Source: Pseudomonas putida
GTDB lineage: Bacteria > Pseudomonadota > Gammaproteobacteria > Pseudomonadales > Pseudomonadaceae
Length of the DNA: 64,000 nucleotides
Assembly (NCBI RefSeq): GCF_001941965.1
Contig: NZ_MKZO01000036.1
Location: 186,001 to 250,000 of the forward strand
Direction: 5' to 3'
The notes under the pieces: model-generated
Seen by the model: the letters and a program-made list of their open reading frames with translations, nothing else
What the model was told of the DNA's origin: nothing
The model's database searches: none
Made by a program: the position numbers and the translations under genes
Part shown: positions 29,277-39,303 of the stretch, in pieces
Position numbering within the stretch: the first letter of the stretch is position 1
Layout: the number at the start of each line of letters is the position of its first letter

Positions 29277-30085
29277 CCCTGCCAACCCTGCACGATCTGC
29301 ACCGCCCGCTGGGCAGCACCGGACTGTCGGTTTCACCGCTGGGCCTGGGCACCGTCAAGCTCGGCCGCGACCAGGGCGTGAAATACCCCAACGGCTTCAC
29401 CATCCCCGACGACGACACCGCCCGCCTGCTGCTGGCCCAGGCCCGTGACCTCGGCATCAACCTGATCGACACCGCCCCGGCCTACGGTCGCAGCGAGGAA
29501 CGCCTCGGCCCGCTGCTGCGCGGCCAGCGTGATCAGTGGGTGATCGTCAGCAAGGTCGGCGAAGAGTTCGAGGACGGCCAGTCCCGCTTCGACTTCAGCG
29601 CAGCCCATACCCGCGCCTCGGTGGAACGTAGCCTGCAACGCCTTGAAACAGACTGCATCGACCTGGTCCTGGTCCACTCCAACGGCGACGACCTGCGCAT
29701 CCTCGAGCAGGAAGAGGTCTACCAGACCCTTGCCCTGCTCAAGCAGGAGGGCAAGATCCGCGGCTTCGGCTTCTCCGGTAAAACCGTCGAAGGCGGGCTG
29801 AAAGCCCTGGAACAGGGCGATTGCGCGATGGTCACCTACAATCTCAACGAGCAGGCCGAGCGCCCGGTGCTCGACTATGCCGCGGCCCATGGCAAGGCGA
29901 TCCTGGTGAAGAAAGCCCTGGCCAGCGGGCATGTGTGCCTGAGCCCGGGGGTCGATCCGGTCAAGGCCAGCTTCGAGTTGCTGTTTGCCCATCCCGGCGT
30001 CGGCAGTGCTATTGTCGGGACCATCAATCCCCTGCACCTGGCCCACAACGTGGCGATCGTCGCCCAGGTGCTGCGCCAGCACTGA
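29273..30085 (+). CDS. Aldo/keto reductase
   Basis: A 270-residue AKR-superfamily TIM-barrel protein. Recognisable parts are the first strand region LGSTGLSVSPLGLGTVKLG, the catalytic block INLIDTAPAYGRSEERLG with Asp and Tyr, IDLVLVHSNGDD carrying the active-site His, and the cofactor-binding C-terminal part ASFELLFAHPGVGSAIVGT. Substrate unknown. The ATG overlaps the preceding stop codon, indicating translational coupling with the flavoprotein. Confidence 0.9.
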   Translation: MTLPTLHDLHRPLGSTGLSVSPLGLGTVKLGRDQGVKYPNGFTIPDDDTARLLLAQARDLGINLIDTAPAYGRSEERLGPLLRGQRDQWVIVSKVGEEFEDGQSRFDFSAAHTRASVERSLQRLETDCIDLVLVHSNGDDLRILEQEEVYQTLALLKQEGKIRGFGFSGKTVEGGLKALEQGDCAMVTYNLNEQAERPVLDYAAAHGKAILVKKALASGHVCLSPGVDPVKASFELLFAHPGVGSAIVGTINPLHLAHNVAIVAQVLRQH

Positions 30086-30125
30086 GCCGCCGCCGCGGCC
30101 GACCCCAACGCAAGAAGGAGCCGAC

Positions 30126-31085
30126 ATGCCGCGAACGCTGATCCGCAAGAACCCGAGCAACTTCAAGACCCTGCCCCTGCACGTCGAAGCCGGCGTGGAG
30201 GGCTTGAGCTACCAGAGCATCGGCCGGCCGCTGAACTTCGCCCAGACCCTGCAGCGGCGCAAGTCTATCCAGTTGCCGGATCACGAGCGCTTCGCTGTCG
30301 AACTGGCCAACCTCGGGGTCTCGGTGCGCCTGACCCTGTGCTGGCAGCACCGCGACTACTGGGTACTGGTGCGCCAGCGCCGCCAGGACCGGGGCGATGT
30401 GGTGCTCAAGCTGATCTCCGGTTACGTCCCGGCCCAGGAGCTCAACCTGCCGCTGCACACGGCAGTGCAGGAAGTAGCGGAGGAATGCCTGCTGGAAACC
30501 CCGGAAGGCTGGCTCGGCGGACGTTTCAACGATACCTGGCTGCCGGCGCCCTATGCCGCCGCCCTGCACTATCGCGAGTCGCTGTCGTTCAACCTCACGC
30601 CGCATACCGGCGCGGCGCGGCCGGTGCGTTGCGGCAGCCAGCAACTGATCGAGCGCCCGCGGGCCTATGTGCATCTGCCGACGGCGTCGCTGCAACTGAT
30701 CTACGACCTGCGCCTGCAGGTGCCGAAGGAAGCCAAGTCGCTGAGCCTGTTCCATGTCGACGAGCGCCTCGAAGGCGACCAGCTCGTCGCCCGGCTGGAT
30801 CGCGCGCGCCCTGACCTGTACCTGATGCCGCTGGAAGATGGGAAACCGTTGCCGGAGCTGTACACCCTGAGGAAGGATGCGCTGGTACCGGCAAGCACCC
30901 GCGGCCTGTATCTGGCGGAGAGCTTCGCGCAGCAGGAAGGCTGGGTGGTGAAGGACGAGCGGATTCGCTGGAAGGACTGGTTGCGTCAGCAGGGCCTGAC
31001 GCCGAGCAAGCCCAGTGGCTTGCAGCGGATTACCGGGAAGGCGAAGGCGTTGTTGCAGATGGCGCGGGGCGGCTTGGGCAAATAG
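30126..31085 (+). CDS. Conserved protein with a degenerate Nudix-like segment
   Basis: A 319-residue soluble protein without signal peptide or membrane helix. Residues 65-150 look like a Nudix fold: a strand WVLVRQRRQDRG, then GYVPAQE and QEVAEECLLE. Compared with the Nudix box it keeps the leading Gly (99), the first Glu (105) and Glu116, Glu119 and Glu120, but has two extra residues in the middle, Gln in place of the box Arg, and Leu in place of the last Gly. The C-terminal 170 residues match nothing I recognise. The gene follows the aldo/keto reductase by 40 bp and has AAGGAG before its ATG. Function unknown; a pyrophosphatase or an inactive Nudix-type binding protein are both possible. 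Confidence 0.6.
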   Translation: MPRTLIRKNPSNFKTLPLHVEAGVEGLSYQSIGRPLNFAQTLQRRKSIQLPDHERFAVELANLGVSVRLTLCWQHRDYWVLVRQRRQDRGDVVLKLISGYVPAQELNLPLHTAVQEVAEECLLETPEGWLGGRFNDTWLPAPYAAALHYRESLSFNLTPHTGAARPVRCGSQQLIERPRAYVHLPTASLQLIYDLRLQVPKEAKSLSLFHVDERLEGDQLVARLDRARPDLYLMPLEDGKPLPELYTLRKDALVPASTRGLYLAESFAQQEGWVVKDERIRWKDWLRQQGLTPSKPSGLQRITGKAKALLQMARGGLGK

Positions 31086-31098
31086 ACGACACGGACCC

Positions 31099-31186
31099 TG
31101 TGGGAGCTGGCTTGCCAGCGATAGGGCCATCATGAACAAAGATGTTGTCTGATCTGGCCTCATCGCTGGCAAGCCAGCTCCCACAG
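31099..31186. repeat. REP doublet 6 (reverse geometry)
   Basis: Here TGTGGGAGCTGGCTTGCCAG comes first and GGCCTCATCGCTGGCAAGCC second, so the CCCACA ends face outward, opposite to most pairs in the window. It lies between two convergent genes. Confidence 0.93.
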
Positions 31187-31201
31187 GGGACCGCGTGAAC
31201 C

Positions 31202-31226
31202 AAAAGGGCCTGCAATGCAGGCCCTT
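31202..31226 (-). terminator. hldE terminator
   Basis: AAGGGCCTGC pairs with GCAGGCCCTT, followed on the minus strand by TTTTGG. It lies about 8 bp past the hldE stop. Confidence 0.8.
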
Positions 31227-31233
31227 CTGGATT

Positions 31234-32655
31234 TCAGTTCTTGCGGATCTTCTCGACGATCGCCGTGGTCGAGCTGTTTTCCACCAGCCCCAGCACCTTC
31301 ACAGTACCGCCATAGGCCTTGACGATATCCGCGCCGACCACCTGGTCGATGCCGTAGTCGCCGCCCTTGACCAACACATCCGGCTTGACCTGGCTCAGCA
31401 GGTTTTCCGGGGTGCCTTCGGCGAAGCTGATCACCCAGTCCACCGCGCCCAGGCCGGCCAGCACCGCCATGCGCCGGTCGACACTGTTGATCGGACGCCC
31501 AGGCCCTTTCAGGCGGCTCACCGAAGCATCGTCGTTGACCGCGACGATCAAGCGGTCGCCCTGGGCCCGCGCCTGCTCCAGGTAGGTCACGTGACCGGCA
31601 TGGAGAATGTCGAAGCAGCCATTGGTGAAGACGATCTTTTCCTTGTGCGCACGGGCATCGTCGATGGCCAGCAGCAGTTGTTCGAGCCCCAGTACACCGC
31701 GCTCAGAGCCTTCCTCGCGCTGGATCGCCCGGCGCAGTTCCGGCGCGCTGATCGCCGCAGTACCCAGCTTGCCAACCACGATGCCCGCGGCCAGGTTGGC
31801 CAGGCCCACTGCGTTGGGCAGGTCTTCGCCTGCCGCGATGGCGGCAGCCAGGGTGGAGATCACCGTGTCGCCGGCACCGGTGACATCGAAGACTTCACGG
31901 GCCCGGGCCGGCAGGTGCAGGGCCGGGTGATCCGGGCGCAGCAGGGTCATGCCGTGCTCGCCACGGGTCACCAGCAAGGCGCCCAGTTCCAGCTCGCGCA
32001 TCAGCTCGCCGCCCTTGGCCACCAGCTCGGCCTCGTCGGCACAACGGCCAACGATGGTTTCGAATTCGCTGAGGTTCGGGGTGATCAGGCTGGCGCCACG
32101 GTAGATGGAGAAATCCTTGCCCTTGGGGTCGGCCAGCACCGGGATACCGCGCTCGCGAGCCGCCTGGATCAGGCTCTGGTGGTTCTTCAGCGCGCCCTTG
32201 CCGTAGTCGGACAGGACCAGCACCTTGACCCCCTCGAGCAAGGCATCGACTTCGGCACCGAGGGACAGCGGATCGGTGGCGAAGGGCTCTTCGAAGTCGA
32301 TACGCAGCAGTTGCTGGTGACGGCTCATGACCCGCAGCTTGACGATGGTCGGCTGGTGGGCGATGCGCTGGAACACCGAACGCACGCCGGCCGCCTGCAG
32401 GCTGTTGGCCAGGCTGTCGGCCGCTTCGTCCTGGCCGGTCACACCGACCAGTGCAGCCGGGGCACCCAGCGCGGCGATGTTCAAGGCAACGTTGGCCGCG
32501 CCGCCGGGACGATCCTCGATCTGCTCGACCTTGACCACCGGCACCGGGGCTTCAGGCGAGATCCTCGAAGTACCGCCATGCCAGTAGCGGTCGAGCATGA
32601 CATCGCCGACCACCAATACCGGGGCTTGATCGAAACGCGGCATGGACAACTTCAT
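31234..32655 (-). CDS. hldE: Bifunctional heptose kinase / adenylyltransferase HldE
   Basis: A 473-residue bifunctional enzyme that phosphorylates D-glycero-beta-D-manno-heptose 7-phosphate and later adenylylates the 1-phosphate, making the ADP-heptose precursor of the LPS inner core. The N-terminal PfkB-type kinase (about 1-320) has VVGDVMLDRYWHG near its start and the catalytic DVTGAGDTVISTLAAA. The C-terminal cytidylyltransferase-like domain has FTNGCFDILHAGHVTYLEQA with the HxGH motif. I started at the ATG at 32655; upstream in-frame codons add non-conserved residues. It lies downstream of msbA on the same strand. Confidence 0.97.
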   Translation of the reverse strand: MKLSMPRFDQAPVLVVGDVMLDRYWHGGTSRISPEAPVPVVKVEQIEDRPGGAANVALNIAALGAPAALVGVTGQDEAADSLANSLQAAGVRSVFQRIAHQPTIVKLRVMSRHQQLLRIDFEEPFATDPLSLGAEVDALLEGVKVLVLSDYGKGALKNHQSLIQAARERGIPVLADPKGKDFSIYRGASLITPNLSEFETIVGRCADEAELVAKGGELMRELELGALLVTRGEHGMTLLRPDHPALHLPARAREVFDVTGAGDTVISTLAAAIAAGEDLPNAVGLANLAAGIVVGKLGTAAISAPELRRAIQREEGSERGVLGLEQLLLAIDDARAHKEKIVFTNGCFDILHAGHVTYLEQARAQGDRLIVAVNDDASVSRLKGPGRPINSVDRRMAVLAGLGAVDWVISFAEGTPENLLSQVKPDVLVKGGDYGIDQVVGADIVKAYGGTVKVLGLVENSSTTAIVEKIRKN

Positions 32656-32754
32656 GGATAACCCATCAGACAGAATGAACAGGGGCGGGATATTAGCACA
32701 GGGTTGGCGACAGCTCGCCTGTGCCCGTTGTCGGGGAATTCGGAACGCAAAGCA

Positions 32755-32779
32755 GCGCCGGGCCATTGCGGCCCGGCGC
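32755..32779 (-). terminator. Hairpin after msbA
   Basis: GCGCCGGGCC, loop ATTGC, GGCCCGGCGC: a perfect 10-bp stem 7 bp past the msbA stop. The T-run is poor, so it may only partly separate msbA from hldE. Confidence 0.6.
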
Positions 32780-32786
32780 AGTTGTT

Positions 32787-34592
<1,806 letters not shown>

Positions 34593-34746
34593 GTCAGGGA
34601 AGTAACTGGAAATTGGGAGGCCGACTTTAACACAGCTTCATGACAGGGTAATTCGCCCGGTGTCCGGCGACCGGCCCAGGTTTCACAGCGCAACGCAGAC
34701 AGCTGGGTTAGTATTGCCGCTTCTGAAATCATCACCAGCCTAGCCT

Positions 34747-36591
34747 ATGCATCCGAGCCGCATTCACCAAGGCGCCAATCGCCTGTTCGACTTAATCTGT
34801 TTATGGATCCTGCCGATTGGATACTTCCTGCTGCTGAGTGCGCTTTTCTACCTGCCGGACCGCAGTTTCCACCACAAGCTTTTCTATGCCCTGTTCAGCA
34901 TACCGACCCTGCTCGCGCTGCTGCTGCGCCCGCGCGAAGTTGCGGCGCTGGCTCGTGAGCCGATCGTCGTCCTGTTCGTGTTGTTCGCGCTCTACGCGGT
35001 GGCAAGCCTGGCCTGGAGCCCTACGACCGACAGCACCAGCAGTCTGATCAAGCGTCCTCTGCATACGCTGATGCTGTTCGCCGGTACATGCCTTCTGCTG
35101 CGCCACCGCCCTGAGCTCCTCAAGGGGATTTTCCTCGCCGCGGCCCTGGTCGTGCTGGTGGCCAGCCTCAGGGATCTCTACTACTTTGCCCTGACCTACG
35201 TCGACGGGTTACGCCTGGAAGGTTCGGGAGCGATGGACAACCCATTGCTCAGTTCTCACCTGTTCGGTTTCTTCTGTACCTACTGGCTGGTCATGTGCAT
35301 CACTGACAGGCGCCCTCGCTTCCTGGTCCTGAGCCTGGTCGGGCTGACGGTGATGTTCGCCGCCGTAATCGCCACTGGTTCGCGAACCCCGTTGGTAGCA
35401 CTGACCCTGGCGCTAGGCTGGATCGTCATGCTGCGCGCCAACCGACGCACGCTGCCGCTGCTCCTGGCGATTCCGCTGATTGCTCTCGCCCTGGTGGCTT
35501 TCGCCCCGGAAATGATCGTCGGCCGCGGCGATTCGTACCGCTTCGAAATCTGGCGTTTCAGCTGGAACCTGATCCTCGACCACCTGTTATTCGGGCACGG
35601 GTACGACGCGCCGATGGTGGTCGACCTGAATATCGGCTGGCTATTGAGCGAGCCGCATAACTTTGCCCTTGGCGTGCTGTACAACGTTGGCGTGGTCGGC
35701 TTTGTTCCATGGATCGGCATGATCGCCTATGCCCTTTACAGTGGCTGGCGGCACCGCGAGAGCAAATACTTCGTCCTTGTTTCGACCTTGCTGGCCTTCG
35801 GTATCGGTGCCGGCCTTACCGAGGGTGGCGGCATCCTCTCCCGCCCGAAGGAGCACTGGTTCCTGATATGGATTCCACTGGCGCTGATGGCCGCCCTGAA
35901 CATAGCCCGACGTGAGGGCCGGTTGCTGGCCTTGGAACCCCGGGCTATTTCAGTGACGCATGCCAGGCAGATGGCTGAACAGGGCGAGGTCATCGAAGAA
36001 GACGGGCTGGGTCCCAAGGTCCTGCGCTTGCAGGACGGCAGCTTCCTCAAGCTTTTCCGCCGCCGCCGCTGGTACACCTCGGAAAGCCTGAATCCCTATT
36101 CCCAGCGCTTCGCCAGAAACAGCCAACAACTGTCGGCCATGGGCTTCACCACCCCGCAGGTACTTGATCTGTATCGTTATGCCGATGGCGGCAAGGGTGT
36201 TCGCTACCAGCCACTCCCTGGCCAGACCCTACGCCATGCCCTGGAGCGCTGCGCTACCCGGGCGGAAAGGGAGAAACTGGTCTATCGTCTTGGCCGCTTC
36301 ATTGCACAGTTGCACCAGAATGGCGTGTATTTCCGCTCGCTGCACCTGGGCAATGTCCTGCTGCTCGAGGACAACGATTTCGGCCTGATCGACCTGGCCG
36401 ACATGCGTATCCAGCCTTCGCCACTGTCCCCGGGATTACGCCAGCGCAACCTGCGACACATGCAGCGCTACGCCCAGGACCGGGAATGGCTGTTCGAAGA
36501 AAGCGTCGAGGCGCTGCTTTGCGGCTACGCCGAAATTGCACCGGCCTTCACGCAACGGATGCGCGAGCATCTTCAGCCCTCCCAAAAATAA
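34747..36591 (+). CDS. waaL: O-antigen ligase fused to a kinase-like domain
   Basis: A 614-residue two-part protein. Residues 1-385 form a polytopic membrane domain with about ten to twelve helices and the large periplasmic loop (GDSYRFEIWRFSWNLILDHL, then LFGHGYDAP and SEPHNFALGVLYNVG) of O-antigen ligases, which join O-polysaccharide to lipid A-core. Residues about 405-614 are a cytoplasmic kinase-like domain of the LPS-kinase/aminoglycoside-phosphotransferase type. Its catalytic-loop region reads FRSLHLGN (529-536) and its metal-loop region LIDLADM. The usual catalytic Asp of HRD is replaced by Ser531. The gene is divergent from msbA and followed after 11 bp by an acyltransferase gene. The ligase part is confident; activity of the kinase part is not. 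Confidence 0.85.
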   Translation: MHPSRIHQGANRLFDLICLWILPIGYFLLLSALFYLPDRSFHHKLFYALFSIPTLLALLLRPREVAALAREPIVVLFVLFALYAVASLAWSPTTDSTSSLIKRPLHTLMLFAGTCLLLRHRPELLKGIFLAAALVVLVASLRDLYYFALTYVDGLRLEGSGAMDNPLLSSHLFGFFCTYWLVMCITDRRPRFLVLSLVGLTVMFAAVIATGSRTPLVALTLALGWIVMLRANRRTLPLLLAIPLIALALVAFAPEMIVGRGDSYRFEIWRFSWNLILDHLLFGHGYDAPMVVDLNIGWLLSEPHNFALGVLYNVGVVGFVPWIGMIAYALYSGWRHRESKYFVLVSTLLAFGIGAGLTEGGGILSRPKEHWFLIWIPLALMAALNIARREGRLLALEPRAISVTHARQMAEQGEVIEEDGLGPKVLRLQDGSFLKLFRRRRWYTSESLNPYSQRFARNSQQLSAMGFTTPQVLDLYRYADGGKGVRYQPLPGQTLRHALERCATRAEREKLVYRLGRFIAQLHQNGVYFRSLHLGNVLLLEDNDFGLIDLADMRIQPSPLSPGLRQRNLRHMQRYAQDREWLFEESVEALLCGYAEIAPAFTQRMREHLQPSQK

Positions 36592-36602
36592 AAGTACGAC
36601 CT

Positions 36603-37796
36603 ATGCTCACTGCTCCTCTGCTGTCACTCGCGGCCTACACCCTGGCCTTGATGGTGGCGGCACTCCTGGTCAGGATCCCGGGCATCGCCCGCAACCTGCC
36701 GCTCAACGCTGAGCGCGCCACGGCCATCGACGGCCTGCGTGGCTATCTCGCTTTCGCGGTGTTCATCCACCATGCCGCCATTGCCTGGCAGTTCCACCAG
36801 ACTGGCCAGATCGCTATGCCGACCGATCGTTTCTTCGCCCAGATTGGCCAGGTCGGTGTCGCGCTGTTCTTCATGATCACCGGCTTCCTGTTCTGGGACC
36901 GCCTGCTCAAGCAGGGCCGCAATCATGACTGGCGAGCCTTTGCGATTTCCCGGGTGTTCCGCCTCTATCCTTTATACGTGCCATTGCTCGCGGCCCTGGT
37001 CGTCACCGCGCTCTACCTGCAAGGATGGACACTGCAGGAAAGCCCGCAGCAGTTGCTCAAGCATGTGGCCCTGTGGCTGATATTCGACCGCCCCGACATC
37101 AACCAGGTCGCCGGGACCGGGACACTGATTTCCAACGTCACCTGGACCCTGACCTACGAGGTGTACTTCTACCTGGCACTACCGTTGCTAGGAATGATCT
37201 TCATCTACCGCGGCGCGCACGCCAAAACCATTGCCTGCCTGGTAGGCCTTTATCTGCTCGCGCAGGTGGTCGGCTGGGAGCACTCGCTGAAGAAAAAGTA
37301 CCTGCTGAGCTTCCTCGGCGGTATCGCGGCGGCGTACTGGATCCGCAAACCGGCGCTGGTCGATTGGGGGCGTAGCCGGCTGGCGGCGATAGTTGCGCTG
37401 ATCCTGCTACTGGCAGTGCTGACTCTGTTGCGCAAAACCTTCGCCGTCTTCCCCCTGCTGTTGCTGAGCGGTTTTTTCTTCGTGGTGGTGTCGGGCAACG
37501 ATCTGTTCGGCGCGCTACGTCTGCGCAGCGTTCGCTGGATGGGGGAAATCAGCTACAGCACCTATCTTCTGCACGGTTTCCTGCTGTGGTGGGTGGCTTA
37601 CCATTGGTACCCGCAGGCCGGCTTCGCCATGGATGACCCCCTGCCGTTCCTGACGATGATCGCGGTCTGCTGCGCCCTGCTGGTGCTGATCAGCAGCCTG
37701 ACCTTCCTGATATTCGAAAAGCCGGGTATCGCCAAGGGCAAACAGTGGGTGCAGCATTGGCGCCTCAAACGCGCAGCGCTGGGGGAGAAAGCCTGA
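36603..37796 (+). CDS. Acyltransferase-3 family membrane protein
   Basis: A 397-residue integral-membrane acyltransferase of family 3, a group that acetylates surface polysaccharides such as O-antigen and peptidoglycan. After a first helix comes the conserved ATAIDGLRGYLAFAVFIHHA with the catalytic-type His, then helices throughout, the ISRVFRLYPLYV block with the conserved Arg, and MGEISYSTYLLHGFLLW near the C-terminus. The ATG at 36603 starts 11 bp after the ligase stop; the two are probably co-transcribed. The target sugar is likely in LPS, by context only. The stop lies 1 bp from the stop of the convergent gene, leaving no room for a terminator between them. Confidence 0.88.
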   Translation: MLTAPLLSLAAYTLALMVAALLVRIPGIARNLPLNAERATAIDGLRGYLAFAVFIHHAAIAWQFHQTGQIAMPTDRFFAQIGQVGVALFFMITGFLFWDRLLKQGRNHDWRAFAISRVFRLYPLYVPLLAALVVTALYLQGWTLQESPQQLLKHVALWLIFDRPDINQVAGTGTLISNVTWTLTYEVYFYLALPLLGMIFIYRGAHAKTIACLVGLYLLAQVVGWEHSLKKKYLLSFLGGIAAAYWIRKPALVDWGRSRLAAIVALILLLAVLTLLRKTFAVFPLLLLSGFFFVVVSGNDLFGALRLRSVRWMGEISYSTYLLHGFLLWWVAYHWYPQAGFAMDDPLPFLTMIAVCCALLVLISSLTFLIFEKPGIAKGKQWVQHWRLKRAALGEKA

Positions 37797-37797
37797 T

Positions 37798-38412
37798 TCA
37801 GCGGTTTCGGGCGTAATCGAGAAACGCCCGGATATCGTCGTTGCAGAGTTTCGCCAGGATCTGGCGAATCTCCGCTTCAGGCCACTCCCACCAGGCCGCC
37901 CGCAACAGTTCGGCACGAATGTCTTCCGGGAAGCGCCAGTTGATCACCTTCGCCGGGTTGCCACCGACGATCGCGTAAGGCGGTACGTCCCGGGTTACCA
38001 GGGCGCCAGCGGCAACGATGGCGCCATGACCGACCGTCACGCCCGAGAGGATGCTGCTGTTGGAACACAGCCAGACATCGTTGCCGATGATCACATCGCC
38101 ACGGGTGCCGTTGTAGTCCTTGATATGCGCCGCTTCGTCGAACATCGCCGGAAAGGGATAGGTGGTGACCCAGTCGGCACGGTGATGCCCGCCCAGAAAG
38201 ATCTGCACGCCCTCGGCGATCGAGCAGTACGCCCCGATCTTCAGCGTCGAACCTTCCTGCCAGTCATGCACCTCGGGCAGGCCGTAGCTGCCGACACCGA
38301 ACTCATACTGTGGATAACGCGCCTTGAAACGCGCGCGGCCGCGTTCGCTGCGAGGCAGCTTGCGGATCTCGCGCTTGGCGCGTTTTTCCAGGAACCGTGT
38401 AATCCAGCCCAT
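37798..38412 (-). CDS. CatB-related O-acetyltransferase (left-handed beta-helix)
   Basis: A 204-residue hexapeptide-repeat acetyltransferase of the xenobiotic-acetyltransferase group. Imperfect hexad turns are visible ([16 protein letters not shown], then [20 protein letters not shown] and [18 protein letters not shown]), and the closing [12 protein letters not shown] loop is typical. The His in [14 protein letters not shown] is the likely catalytic residue. It is the last gene of the outer-core operon, 6 bp after a GT2 gene, so an LPS or sugar-nucleotide acetylation role is likely rather than antibiotic resistance. Confidence 0.87.
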   Translation of the reverse strand: MGWITRFLEKRAKREIRKLPRSERGRARFKARYPQYEFGVGSYGLPEVHDWQEGSTLKIGAYCSIAEGVQIFLGGHHRADWVTTYPFPAMFDEAAHIKDYNGTRGDVIIGNDVWLCSNSSILSGVTVGHGAIVAAGALVTRDVPPYAIVGGNPAKVINWRFPEDIRAELLRAAWWEWPEAEIRQILAKLCNDDIRAFLDYARNR

Positions 38413-38418
38413 CAGTCT

Positions 38419-39303
38419 TCAGCCCCGCTCCAGTGGCGAGAACAACAGCCGCCCCAGGCCGCGCCAAGTCTTGCGGGTGAACGCCCTGAGCGGAATCTGC
38501 GCCAGCAGCTCCCGGGCCAGCTTGCGATCACGGTTCGCCACCTTCAGGAACATCGAGTTCAAGGCCTTGAACTTGACCTCCTCGTACGCCGGATGATCGC
38601 TGAAATGCGCGTAGATGCGCAGGATGCTTTCGATCATGAAACGGTGATTCTTGTACGAGTTGGTCGCGTGCTTGCGGTAGCGCGCCATGACCACCGGCAG
38701 GCCGTCGATGACATAGCCGGCATGGGTGATCTTCAGCTCGATGTAGAGGTCTTCGAGGCGGATATCCGGGTTGAAACCACCGACCTTCTCCAGCGCTTCA
38801 CGGCGGAACAGCAGGGTCGGTGCCGGCGGATAGGGCTTGCGCTCCAGGAACATGTCCTCGAAGTCGGAGCGCCTGAACGGGACATCACGGCGCTGGCGCT
38901 TCTCGGGGAAGAGCTCACCCTTGGAATCGATCAGCTCGATATTGCCCGCACAGATACCCACCTCGGGCTTGTCGGCCATATGCGCGACCTGAATGGCGAT
39001 GCGGTCCGGCATCATGATGTCGTCCGAACCGAAGGTGGCGATCAGCTCACCGTGGGAACGGGCGATACCGTCGTTCAGCGTACGGGTCAGCCCCTGGTTT
39101 TTCTGGACCTTGAAGTCGAACCCATGGATCGCCTGCAGACGCTGGATCCGCTCGACACTATCGTCGGTGGAACCATCGTCGATCACCAGCAGCTCGACAT
39201 TCGGGTAGGTCTGATCGAGCACACTCTGGATGCTCTGCTCGATGTAGGGCCCGTGGTTGTAGGAAGCGATGATGACGCTTACCAGGGGTTGCTTGTCGCT
39301 CAT
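38419..39303 (-). CDS. Glycosyltransferase family 2
   Basis: A 294-residue GT-A-fold enzyme. The nucleotide-sugar binding region starts VSVIIASYNHGPYIEQSIQS and continues with ELLVIDDGSTDDS; the metal-binding acidic motif is FGSDDIM. No membrane helix is present, so it works on the cytoplasmic face of the inner membrane. Its ATG overlaps the stop of the upstream GT4 gene (ATGA). By position it adds a residue to the LPS outer core; donor and linkage are unknown. Confidence 0.9.
   Translation of the reverse strand: MSDKQPLVSVIIASYNHGPYIEQSIQSVLDQTYPNVELLVIDDGSTDDSVERIQRLQAIHGFDFKVQKNQGLTRTLNDGIARSHGELIATFGSDDIMMPDRIAIQVAHMADKPEVGICAGNIELIDSKGELFPEKRQRRDVPFRRSDFEDMFLERKPYPPAPTLLFRREALEKVGGFNPDIRLEDLYIELKITHAGYVIDGLPVVMARYRKHATNSYKNHRFMIESILRIYAHFSDHPAYEEVKFKALNSMFLKVANRDRKLARELLAQIPLRAFTRKTWRGLGRLLFSPLERG

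Noticed and set aside
37798-38412. Chloramphenicol acetyltransferase (CatB) resistance gene
   Set aside because: The protein shares the left-handed beta-helix fold, but it is the last gene of an LPS-core operon, so a sugar-acetylation role is more likely.
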